A stretch of 64,000 bases of DNA, taken from JAVJSU01 sp040219275. GTDB lineage: Bacteria > Chloroflexota > Anaerolineae > Aggregatilineales > Phototrophicaceae. The DNA is taken from NCBI GenBank assembly GCA_040219275.1, contig JAVJSU010000076.1:25537-89536 (forward strand), in the 5' to 3' direction. Positions 35,531-45,500 of this stretch are shown here, one piece after another. Position numbers and translations under genes: made by a program. The notes beneath the pieces were generated by a model. The model was not told the DNA's origin. It ran no database searches and saw only the letters and a program-made list of their open reading frames with translations. Within the stretch, counting starts at the first letter, position 1, and every line of letters begins with the position of its first letter.

Positions 35531-36143
35531 AAAGAACATCTTTGAGTTGACTATGTGCATCCCGCGTCCACGGATGCAGGACTTTGAGAGAGTCGCGCAT
35601 TTGCCAGAGGTAGTCGAGATAGACGAACGCGGCATGGTCAATACTTTTTTCCAGCGCGGCGATGATGTCATCTAGATAAGGCGGCGTTCCTGGCTGATCC
35701 CACGCGATTTTGTCCGCAACAAACACAACCTTATCAAGCAAGCTGGCATCGCGTTTGAGTGTCGTGTGACAACCAATCGCACTTAATATCGCCGAATCAT
35801 CGACGGCGAAAATCTCCCGCGCCAGCACACCCGATAATTTCTGATGAATAATCATCGGAAAAGTATCTTCTTCAACAAGCACTTCAACGCCAAGTTCACG
35901 GGCTATATTCGCACGTTCAACCGCTGGAAAGACCGCGCTCACATCATGTAGCCAGCCAGCGATCTCTGCGCTGTCACAATCTGCATTAAATCGACTTGCC
36001 AGTTCACGCGATTTGAGTGCTACATCACCAATATGTTTGGCTGTTTTGGGATAGCCATGATGCCGAAGAAATTGAGGCACATCTTCCGCGATCCGACCGC
36101 TGAAAGTGATTTCTTTTTGTAGTTGCTGTGTCATTAAATTCAT
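35517..36143 (-). CDS. YqeK-like HD-domain hydrolase
   Basis: A 208-residue protein of the HD superfamily, close to YqeK, whose members hydrolyse diadenosine tetraphosphate symmetrically. Motifs are TAKHIGDVALKSRELASRF (first metal His), AGWLHDVSAVFP (HD), DTFPMIIHQKLSGVLAREIF (His), LSAIGCHTTLKRDAS (His), and VVFVADKIA (Asp). Two starts (ATG 36143 and 36134) are near each other. It overlaps the 3' end of the preceding plus-strand gene by 14 bp. The partner NadD or RsfS genes that often accompany yqeK are absent here. Confidence 0.85.
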   Translation of the reverse strand: MNLMTQQLQKEITFSGRIAEDVPQFLRHHGYPKTAKHIGDVALKSRELASRFNADCDSAEIAGWLHDVSAVFPAVERANIARELGVEVLVEEDTFPMIIHQKLSGVLAREIFAVDDSAILSAIGCHTTLKRDASLLDKVVFVADKIAWDQPGTPPYLDDIIAALEKSIDHAAFVYLDYLWQMRDSLKVLHPWTRDAHSQLKDVLFRDN

Positions 36144-36329
36144 AGTTGATCACATCTTGTTAATTAAGTTTATCTGCCTCAATGATTGGACGATGTTCAT
36201 TATACTGAAAACGTTTGATAGATTTTGAACTTTGAGTAGGCGTAATGGGTTGAATCGCGGTTTCCTGTGTAGAAATTACAAAGAAATTTGACCAACACAA
36301 CACGCAAAGGAGAAAGACACTGAAACGAC

Positions 36330-39300
36330 TCATCTTAACCCCACAATCGAGATCAGTTGACCGTCAGAGTGACCAAATATCTCCGGCTGAAAATACGCAC
36401 TCGCCTGCGTTGGGATTGCCTGAAATTGTCCCGGATGCGTTGCCTGTACTTGATACGTGAAGATATACGAACCCGCCGGAAGGAAATCAGCAAAGATGTA
36501 AATCCCTTCATCGCTGAGTTCGGTCACGTCTAGATAATAATTTCCCCAATACCAGTGTGGATCTTCTGCTCGAATCTGAAAAAGTTGTGGATCCTGAACC
36601 GCCTGACTGGTCGTGAGCAAGCGTCGATCAAGAATTTCCATACCGGATGGCAAAGTATCTTCCAGCATGAAGTAGTAGGTATCCTGCGAGACCGATATAT
36701 TCAGACGTATCGTCACAACACGACCCACCTCAAACGCGTCTGGCACAACGATTTCGCCCTCTTCCCCCACGTAGAGATATTCCCGCTTAATGAAGATACC
36801 TCTATCGACCGCTTGCACCTCATCAGCAGGGAGTTGCAAAGTCAAATTTGCATCATAGTAGAGGACACCTTCGCCATCCCCGCGTGATAGATTCAAATAG
36901 TTGATATCTTCAAGATCATCAATGTTGACTTCTACTGAATGTGCATCGCCGATTGTGTCTGAGTTAACAACAGAAGACAGAAGCGGTTCATCATTAAGCT
37001 GTATGTCATAGCTATAATCCCCTTGCAATTCGTTGTTCAGCATCATCCACTCCGACAAAGCTGAAATCGCCCATGTGTTTTCCTGCGTGGTCAACCAATG
37101 ATCGCCACGTCGGGCAATCATCAACCAGCGCACGACATTTGGCGCAAGGCTATAGTTTGGACGAGCGCGGAGCAACGCGGCAAGGGCAATGGATGTCGTC
37201 TGGGTATCACTATTCCAGACCCAGCTATTCTCGTCATTTTCTTCCCAATGTGCGCCAGTGGCGGTCAGGATTGCCGTACTGGTCAAGTCACTCACTAAAG
37301 CATCTATCGCGTCATGTTCTGGATCAAGTTCCAGATAAGCCATCAGTAGATAAGCATGTGCCTGAGTGGACAGTTCAATCCGAAATTCGTACAAATCATC
37401 AAGCTGTTCAATCGTCACCCACTGATCGTTGTGATTTCGGGCTAACACATACAGGTTGAACGCCTGTAAGTTCATTTTGCCATCTGGCGTATTTAAGGTG
37501 ATGTCTGCCGGCAACTGTGCCATCAGATATGCCGCCGCAAAGTCGATGATAGACGCATCAACTGTGAATCCCTGACGGAGTGCTTCGGTCAAACCTAAGA
37601 AGGCATAAGCAGAGATGTATGGATCACTTCGCATTGTCGAATGCCACCCCCAACCACCATCCACATTTTGATCTGCTTGTAGTTGGGTGATCGCCTGATT
37701 GATCAGGTGTTGCGCCTGCTCTCGCAATTCAGAATCGTCGATGGTCAAGCCATTAAGCGCCTGATAGATAGCCAGCGCAGGCAACATCTGGCTAATTCTA
37801 ACTTCAGAAGTGCGGGGGTCAATGTGTCTTAGATACTCAAATGTCTCCAAAATTGTCACCGCAAGCGAAGATTCTGTTTGGATGGTCAGTGTCCCACCAA
37901 TCTCAGAAAAACGCGTGGGCAAAGAAATTGCTTCCACAACGGTTTCCGCCTCATCCAGCAGATTTGTGGTGCGTACTGTATCCGACGTGGTGAAGCGATA
38001 AACCGGAATTGTTCCATCGGCATTTGTGCGCAATGCAGGGCGTGCAGCATCCTGATAACCCATGCCTGTAATTGCCGAGACTACAATATCCACCCCCGCC
38101 ACATCCTCAACCGTCCCCATCCATTCAATACGTTCGCTGGTATGCGGTGCCAGCGTAAATCGGCGTACAGTTTCCGTATCATCGAGACGAATGCCATCAA
38201 CTTCAACATTCACCTCAATCATTTGCATGTCATCGGTATTATTGATGATCGCCGCCGCAACAGGAAGATAATCACCCGCTACAAAGAAGCGCGGCGCAAC
38301 AGCTTGTACCACAATAGGTAATGTGGAAGTGATGTTGATTTGCGCTTGCCCGACCATCGTATCTGTGGTGACTGCCCTTGCATCCAGCCGCCAGCGCGTG
38401 AGATTATCCGGCATCTGCACCGTAACCGTCGCCTCTCCGTTGTCATCAGTCACTACATGCGGTTCCCATAACGGCGTGTAGACTAAGTTATCCCGCACGG
38501 GTCCTGTCCGGCAACACCCACCACCGCCATTACCCCCTCCAAGATTTTCATCCAATGGAACGGTAAGCAAACCGTATATAGAAATCCCCATACTGACATA
38601 ATTTCGTTGCCATGTTGCATAATATGTTTCTTCCAGCGTTGGAGACCAATCCCAATAAATATCTAGTGCGGCTTCATCAGTCAGGCTTAACCCGACTTCA
38701 CCAACGACAGGATCACCATATTGATCGGTTGCCCGAACATGAAACGATACAACATCCCCCGGTGCAACAATATCCTGCGATGGCGTAATTTCAAGGTGAA
38801 TGCGCCGTGCTACGGGTTCAATACGAAGATTTAGACCACCTCTGATATAGGTTGGATCAGGATGTTCCTTACTTATCGGGCGGATTAACAACACGCTGAA
38901 ACTTATACTCGGTGCGTGTATATCTCTGATTGGAAATGAATAGACAAGCGCATCGCCATCAATATGAATGACCTCATGTTCGATGATGTTGTTTCTGGTC
39001 ATCATCACTAAGGCGCTAACAGGTTCATTATAGGGATTCGGAATGAAGATTTCAGCAGTATCGCCGGGGACATAGGTAGTCGCATTTGCAGTGAGAGCGA
39101 CGGACTGCGGGTAGTAGTAGGACGGATAATTCAACGTAGAATAAGTCCCCCACCACACGCCACTGGAATGTTCATCGTTTTCATCCTGTGCATAGACACG
39201 AATCGTACTGCTTGTAACCCTTCCTGCATCATCATAGGTCGTCGCGCGAATTCTAAAAATACCCGCATTGGGTGGCTGAAATACAAACTGAGCCTGTCCG

Positions 39301-42300
39301 TCATCATCTGTAGAAAGTGTTCGCTGTGTAACGTTTATCTCCTCCGAATGCCACTGGTAACGCCCAAACTCAATCTGATCGCGTATCCAACGAATTTCGG
39401 TGACTTCCATTTCAACCACTTGATCGGGCAAAATCTCGCTGTCAGGTGTGATCGTTAAGATATTAACTGCAAATGGTTGATCGCCAGAACCAAATGTCTG
39501 TTCCGTTTGCATCCCAACATAAACATTTGCAGGATGAATGGTAACCGTCGTTGATGCACTAATTGATTGACCTGTTAGATCAGTAACCGTGGCTTCTACC
39601 TGCATACTGAGAATATTCCTACCTTGAGCGATTGCAGGCTCCGTGATAAGAAATTCGCCGCTTGTATTTAACATTGAGGGGAACTGAGAGTATCTATCGC
39701 TTCCCTGATTAAATTGTTCATCACCAAAGCGATAGTCTTCAGCCTCACCGCTAAAACGAAAAACGGAACCATAGGCAGACCTTGTTTGCCATGTGACCTG
39801 ACCATCGCTCACGCCACCTCCGTGATAATAATTCGCATTGACCGCAATATTAAGCGGATCACCTGCGATTATCTCCTCGCTCTGTGGTGCAACTTCGATT
39901 TCATATTCAGGCACACGGAACTCTGCCAGTATTATGTCTTTTCGCAGACTGTATGTCACCTCACAGTCATCATCCTGTGGTTGACAATTGCTCACAAAAA
40001 GCGACATGTTGTACAGCATATCGTCCGGTAATGTAAAGGAGTCACTGAATGTGCCGAATTCACTGACAGGTAATTCCGCCTGATAAACATAGGATTCGGA
40101 ATCCGGATCAATATACTGGTATCCATAAGCGTCTATTCTGGCATAGACGGTATCCACATCCGGCACGGTATAGGTCATATCATCACGATCCCGCAACATT
40201 CCGCGAAAATAAACCGTTTCACCGGGGCGATAGATTGGACGATCCGTATAAATGTATTGCTGAGTTTGCGGTGTAGCGGGAACGATTCCTGTATACCAGG
40301 CACCATAAATTCCGTCGGCATGGGCAGTAACATAGGAAAAGGTCTCTCCAGAAAGTAACCCCTCCGCAACCGTCACTAATCCATGTTCATCGCTTTGCCC
40401 CAGCGTATGCTGTCCATCCTCACTGTGTAATACAACAGTCGCATCGGCTACAGGCTCCCCTGTAACAAAATCTGTGAGCCAGATCAGGCTTTCACCCGGA
40501 CTGGTCACAACAGTAATATTTGTATTGGTCACCGCCACTAAAAATCCCTGTATGCGATTTCCATAGGCGACACTGGTGCTTACCTCGACACCATACAAAC
40601 CAATAGGCAATCGTGCGCCGCCTTCAAGGTGGAGGGGTTCATAAACACTGGTTGAACCCTCACCTCCCTGTATAAAAGAAGATTCCCAACTGCGGAGCAA
40701 ATTCTGCTCTTTTACCCAAGGAGGTATAGGGGTGCTACTCATACCCGGATAGAATGAAAAAAGTCTTTCATAGTATCCATAATTATAAGTGGTATTAAAA
40801 CTATTCCAGCTATAGGAATGCGACAATGACTCTATATCCGTGCGAAACAATCTAAAGTTGACGGTAGGCTCTCCCCAAATACTCAGGGGAATCTGTGGGA
40901 TATCTCTATAAAGTCCGGCAATCGCAAATTGATGATTAACCGCCAATCTTGCGCTGGAAACCTGTGGATGTTCCTGCACAGCGTAAGAAAATGTGTAGTC
41001 ATATTCAAGGGGATTGCCAAAAATATCCTCTACACCCGCCAGAATGGTTATCGTGTAAACGGTGTCGTTCTCGTGTTCAAACTCTAATTCAAGACTTCCC
41101 GAATTTGTTACATAAGGCGTAATGCCGCCTGCTGGCTCCGGCGAAACGGTATAGCGTCCTTCATAGGTTGATGTATTGATGCGGGTGTTGAAGGCAACGC
41201 TAACACGTTGTAAGCCGGGGCGTGTTCTTGATGATGGATTAGTGCTTGTGACGTGTGGCGGAGAAATGGTGACGAACGAACTTGCGACGGCATTTACAAA
41301 AACTGCTTCGCCATCACGGGTATGGGCTGTGGGCGATAAATGTACAAAATAAAGCCGCGTTAATAACAACTCATCGGCTGGAATAAGGGTGATTACGGTA
41401 TAGTCATCGTTCCACTCAAAACTTAACGGTTCGGATATTAAATCATCAAAGGAATAGCCCTCATGCCCCCAGAACGCCGGTCCATAATCGTAAAGTGCGA
41501 ATGCCTCTTCCGTGCTCTCACGATCCATTGGCTGGCTAAAGGTCACCTGAAAATGGCTGTTTAACAAAACGCCCCTTGTTTGATACCAATAGATGTCCTG
41601 ATTTCTGGTTGTTATTCGCTCTGTTGCAATCACATCAAGCACCTGCGGAGGTAATGTCTCAAACGTCGATACATAATCTTCAGTAAGCACGCTTCCATCA
41701 ACCGCAGTCAATCCGGCGGCAATGGTGATGGTGTATCGCGTACTACCCTGAAGCACCTCATTCGGCGTAAAGGTATAAATCGAGGAATTGATCCATTCGC
41801 CCACGCCTTCAATAGCAGGCTCAATCGTAATGGGATTCAGCAGATCGGGTATTTCGGATGAGCTAACCACCGGCACAACCGGACGATCAAACGTGACCGA
41901 GATGCGCTGATTTCGTGCAACAACATCACGGGCATTGTTTTCTGGCGAAACACTCAATACATGAAGCGCACCGGTTGTTTCAAAATCGAAGGTAAATGGC
42001 TCATCAAATGCTCTGCCACCTGTAGAAGAGGCAGATTCGGAGATCGTAACATCATATGACGTACCGCGTTGCCAACCATTCGTCGGCATGAACAGCACAG
42101 TACGCGCATCTTGCCAGATAAATTCACCGGCAATCTCCGGCGCTATGGTGAAGGCATTTTCCACACTCGCCTGATTCATGGACAAGTTGAATGTAAGGAG
42201 AATTGGCGCATCGAGTGCAAGAGGTGTCTGGTCATTGGGAAGAAAATCAATCAGACGAGGAACAGGTAAATCACTTTGAGCATTCACCAGAGGAAAATTC

Positions 42301-42359
42301 AGTATGCCAGCGACACACATCAACATAGCGATTAAGATGATTCGTTTTTTAAGCACCAT
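36330..42359 (-). CDS. Secreted alpha-2-macroglobulin-like protein (thioester-less), downstream paralogue
   Basis: About 2009 residues. A signal peptide (LKKRIILIAMLMCVAG) is followed by several Big_5/SbsA Ig-like modules (to about residue 460, for example NNARDVVARNQRISVTFDRP). Macroglobulin domains follow with YTDRPIYRPGETVYFRG near 700. The A2M core (TPLWEPHVVTDDNGEATV, about 1295) comes after a glycine-rich GGGNGGGGCC stretch. A helical thioester-type domain (GGWGWHSTMRSDPYISAYAF, about 1565) and C-terminal macroglobulin domain complete it. Where active members have C-x-E-Q, the sequence is RTSEVRISQ, so no thioester can form; it resembles the MagD/YfaS branch in this respect. Presumably a protease-trapping or envelope-protecting scaffold. 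I chose ATG 42359, preceded by AGGGAC. Confidence 0.9.
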   Translation of the reverse strand: MVLKKRIILIAMLMCVAGILNFPLVNAQSDLPVPRLIDFLPNDQTPLALDAPILLTFNLSMNQASVENAFTIAPEIAGEFIWQDARTVLFMPTNGWQRGTSYDVTISESASSTGGRAFDEPFTFDFETTGALHVLSVSPENNARDVVARNQRISVTFDRPVVPVVSSSEIPDLLNPITIEPAIEGVGEWINSSIYTFTPNEVLQGSTRYTITIAAGLTAVDGSVLTEDYVSTFETLPPQVLDVIATERITTRNQDIYWYQTRGVLLNSHFQVTFSQPMDRESTEEAFALYDYGPAFWGHEGYSFDDLISEPLSFEWNDDYTVITLIPADELLLTRLYFVHLSPTAHTRDGEAVFVNAVASSFVTISPPHVTSTNPSSRTRPGLQRVSVAFNTRINTSTYEGRYTVSPEPAGGITPYVTNSGSLELEFEHENDTVYTITILAGVEDIFGNPLEYDYTFSYAVQEHPQVSSARLAVNHQFAIAGLYRDIPQIPLSIWGEPTVNFRLFRTDIESLSHSYSWNSFNTTYNYGYYERLFSFYPGMSSTPIPPWVKEQNLLRSWESSFIQGGEGSTSVYEPLHLEGGARLPIGLYGVEVSTSVAYGNRIQGFLVAVTNTNITVVTSPGESLIWLTDFVTGEPVADATVVLHSEDGQHTLGQSDEHGLVTVAEGLLSGETFSYVTAHADGIYGAWYTGIVPATPQTQQYIYTDRPIYRPGETVYFRGMLRDRDDMTYTVPDVDTVYARIDAYGYQYIDPDSESYVYQAELPVSEFGTFSDSFTLPDDMLYNMSLFVSNCQPQDDDCEVTYSLRKDIILAEFRVPEYEIEVAPQSEEIIAGDPLNIAVNANYYHGGGVSDGQVTWQTRSAYGSVFRFSGEAEDYRFGDEQFNQGSDRYSQFPSMLNTSGEFLITEPAIAQGRNILSMQVEATVTDLTGQSISASTTVTIHPANVYVGMQTEQTFGSGDQPFAVNILTITPDSEILPDQVVEMEVTEIRWIRDQIEFGRYQWHSEEINVTQRTLSTDDDGQAQFVFQPPNAGIFRIRATTYDDAGRVTSSTIRVYAQDENDEHSSGVWWGTYSTLNYPSYYYPQSVALTANATTYVPGDTAEIFIPNPYNEPVSALVMMTRNNIIEHEVIHIDGDALVYSFPIRDIHAPSISFSVLLIRPISKEHPDPTYIRGGLNLRIEPVARRIHLEITPSQDIVAPGDVVSFHVRATDQYGDPVVGEVGLSLTDEAALDIYWDWSPTLEETYYATWQRNYVSMGISIYGLLTVPLDENLGGGNGGGGCCRTGPVRDNLVYTPLWEPHVVTDDNGEATVTVQMPDNLTRWRLDARAVTTDTMVGQAQINITSTLPIVVQAVAPRFFVAGDYLPVAAAIINNTDDMQMIEVNVEVDGIRLDDTETVRRFTLAPHTSERIEWMGTVEDVAGVDIVVSAITGMGYQDAARPALRTNADGTIPVYRFTTSDTVRTTNLLDEAETVVEAISLPTRFSEIGGTLTIQTESSLAVTILETFEYLRHIDPRTSEVRISQMLPALAIYQALNGLTIDDSELREQAQHLINQAITQLQADQNVDGGWGWHSTMRSDPYISAYAFLGLTEALRQGFTVDASIIDFAAAYLMAQLPADITLNTPDGKMNLQAFNLYVLARNHNDQWVTIEQLDDLYEFRIELSTQAHAYLLMAYLELDPEHDAIDALVSDLTSTAILTATGAHWEENDENSWVWNSDTQTTSIALAALLRARPNYSLAPNVVRWLMIARRGDHWLTTQENTWAISALSEWMMLNNELQGDYSYDIQLNDEPLLSSVVNSDTIGDAHSVEVNIDDLEDINYLNLSRGDGEGVLYYDANLTLQLPADEVQAVDRGIFIKREYLYVGEEGEIVVPDAFEVGRVVTIRLNISVSQDTYYFMLEDTLPSGMEILDRRLLTTSQAVQDPQLFQIRAEDPHWYWGNYYLDVTELSDEGIYIFADFLPAGSYIFTYQVQATHPGQFQAIPTQASAYFQPEIFGHSDGQLISIVGLR

Positions 42360-42428
42360 TATGTCCCTCATCACTCTTACTCAGGTAATGAGAGTTTAAC
42401 GAGGCTGGCACACATTAAAGCGACGCAA

Positions 42429-42455
42429 GGTAAGCGCCTGCTGTACGCTTACCCT
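42429..42455. terminator. Hairpin between the two A2M genes
   Basis: GGTAAGCG and CGCTTACC form an 8-bp stem with a 9-base loop, about 95 bases beyond the stop codon of the upstream A2M gene. There is no T-run, so it may be an RNA-stability or weak-terminator element. Confidence 0.4.
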
Positions 42456-42548
42456 ACGCTTAATTTTTAGGTGTGAAAACTATTAAAAGTGATCGCCCTA
42501 CAAACACGCACTGATCCGCTATGATTACAGGGCGCTCATATCCAGCGC

Positions 42549-45500
42549 CTATTGGCTGATCTGAACAATCTGCCCCGACCCGCGACCAAAAATGTCTGGC
42601 ATTCGTGTCGAGAACGCATGAGATGGCGCGGCTTGAAACGTTCCCGACGCTGTGGCGCGCGCTACATATGAAAATGTGTAGATACCGGGTGATATGTAAT
42701 TTGACCGCAATATCACACGATCATTCAGATAGAGCGCTTGTTGCACACTGCCCGCACTCCAGAACCAGCGTCGATCACCCGTACTGAGACCGCGTGCTGT
42801 ACGAAGATTTTCACTTGATTGCCCCAACAACGCAGGATCATCAGCTACAAAACCCGCTGGCAGAGGGTCTTCTAGCTGAAAGAAAAAGACATCTTGATCG
42901 ACAACAAACGTCAGGCGGACGAAAACCGTCTGCCCGACCCGAATCTCCTCAAGCAACTGACCATCTGCATCTAAATATTCGCGTATGACCGTAATGCCAT
43001 TGGCGTATGGCTGTGTCTCTTCGACAGGTAGCGCCAAATCGAGCGTTGCCGTGTAATACAAACTGCCATCCCCTGCATCTCTGCTGATATTGACCGTTTC
43101 ACTTTCGCCAGAATCGAATGGAATGAGAAGTTGTTCGCTGGAAGTTGAGGTCTGGACGGCGCTTTCCACAAGCGTTTCATCACCAACCACGACATGATAG
43201 GTGTATGAAGGGAAAGACTCCCCGGTTGCGTTAGCATACTCCGTCAAAGCAGAAAGACTCCAACCTGTTTCAAGCGCGCTCTGCCAGACCGTTCCCTCAC
43301 GTGCCATCACCAGCCAACGTACGATATTCGGCAAAAGTGGCGAGTCACTTTGTGCATATACAAGTGCCTCTAAAATGAGTGCCGTTGCGCCGATATTACT
43401 CCCATAGAAAGCGGGCGCAGTATCTTCCCAGTATGCGCCATTTGCGTTAATCACCGCCTCGCCCAGCAGATTGTCAATCATCGTATTAATTAGGGGATGA
43501 TCCGGCTGTTGAAGTTGCAAGGCAAGGATCAAATATGCGCGTGAGCTGGTTCGCATCAGGCTCTCATAGGCATACAAATCGGCGATCTTATTTGCCCGTG
43601 CAGTAGATGGATCGCACTGTCCAAGGGTATACATTGCCAGTGCAAGGGTATCAAGTCGTGTACTGGACAAAGAGTTATCTATTTGTAGGGTATCAAAATA
43701 CTGGAAATAAGCGCACCCATTTTCGATGGTTTCCGCTAGAGCTTCCGCGGAGAAGCCCAAACGTTGTGCATCCATCAGCGCTATTAACGCATAGGCGGTT
43801 AATTGAGCATCCTCATTAAAATTAGGTAGCCATGACCATGCTATGACCGAACGTTCCCCACTTGTGATGAATAGGGAATTCCCACGCTCTATCAAACTCA
43901 CTATATCCGCTTCAATCAAGTCACTCAGCTGAGCTTCAAGCGCAACATCTCTACCCGGCTGAGATTGCAAGGCACGATAAGCGGCGGTATTCATCAGCAG
44001 TCGTCCGGTGGTCACATCGGTTGTTTCATAGCGTCGTGGCGGATAACTTTCAAGGGCATCAAATGTGGTTTGCACCAACGACGTTGAGAGACTCAGGTCA
44101 AGCGTTCCGGAAAGTGCTTGCTCAGGGATGCGGATTGTCTCCGTCACCTCGTCTTCATCAGTTAACATGCCTCCAGTTGCAGTCGTATCGCGCACACTGT
44201 AAATATAGACTGGTATCGCCCCTTGCATGGGTTGAACAGCATCCTGAACAGTGTCATTCGCGGCATAAACCGTCACTTCCACACTGTCCACATCTTGCGC
44301 GATTGCCGCCCAGATGACCGTCACTTGCCCATTGGCGGGTATAGTAACCGTTTGCGTGAGGTCAGATTGTACATTGATGCCCGTACTTTCCAGCCACACA
44401 TCTAGCGTTTGATCTTCGTCCGTGTTGTTCTGGATGATCGCGGAAACATCAAATTGGTCACCGACAATGAGAAAACGCGGAGTCTGTGGGCGAACAATCA
44501 AGTTTTGCGAAGAAACAATATTCGTTTCATACTGCCCGATCAACGTATCTAGTGAGACGACACGCGCATCCACATGCCAGCGCGTGAGGTTATCTGGCAT
44601 GGTCACCTCAACCGATGCCCGTCCATTTTCATTCGTGATGATCGACGGTGCCCATAGCGGTGTGGTGATAAAGTCCGTTCGGGGTTCAATACCAATATCC
44701 AGACCATTATACCCTCCGCCACCGCCACCGCCGCCCATTTCTTCAAATGTCGTGTCAGTCAAATCATCGGCTAAGCCATCAAGTGCATATAGGCTCACAA
44801 CCCGATTTGATTGATAAGCATAAAATGTTTCCGCGAGTGTTTGAGAATTAGGCGGGCGTAAACTCAGCACTGCATCATCCACCAGTGCCAGCCCCACTTC
44901 TGCGCGAATCGGGCGACCCCGCCGATCAGTTACACGCACATCGAATCGCACCGTTTCGCCCGGTTGTACCTGCATGGATGACGGTGTGACCTCAACGAAA
45001 AGACGACGATGCGGGAAGTCGACAGCCAAATTGGTGCGGGTTGCGCTATATTCAACATGCCCGTTCTCACCCGGACCGATAAGCGTTGCAGTAAACGTGA
45101 TATTCGGGGCATAATCAAAGGTGACGGGTAGTTCGTATAGAACCGATCCCTCATCAGTGATTGTGATAACATCTGTGAACATAATACCTGCACGCTCAAC
45201 CGTGAGCAACATCGTGCCTTCAAACGGCGTGGGAATCAACAACTGGGCAGTATCCCCCGGTTGATAGCTATCCTGATCGGCAACAATTGTTAGCCCACTG
45301 GTTGAAGATTGCCCTACTCCGCTAATTTGACCACCTCGAATATAGATGCGACTGGTGCTTGTGTGGGTTCGCCCTTGTGCGTCGCTGGTTGTGGCATGAA
45401 CTTGATACGTCCCCACAACTTCCGGTTGAAAAGTAAACTGACCTGTGCCATTTTCATCCAGCACAAGATCGGTTGTTACAATCGGCGTAATTTCCTCCAC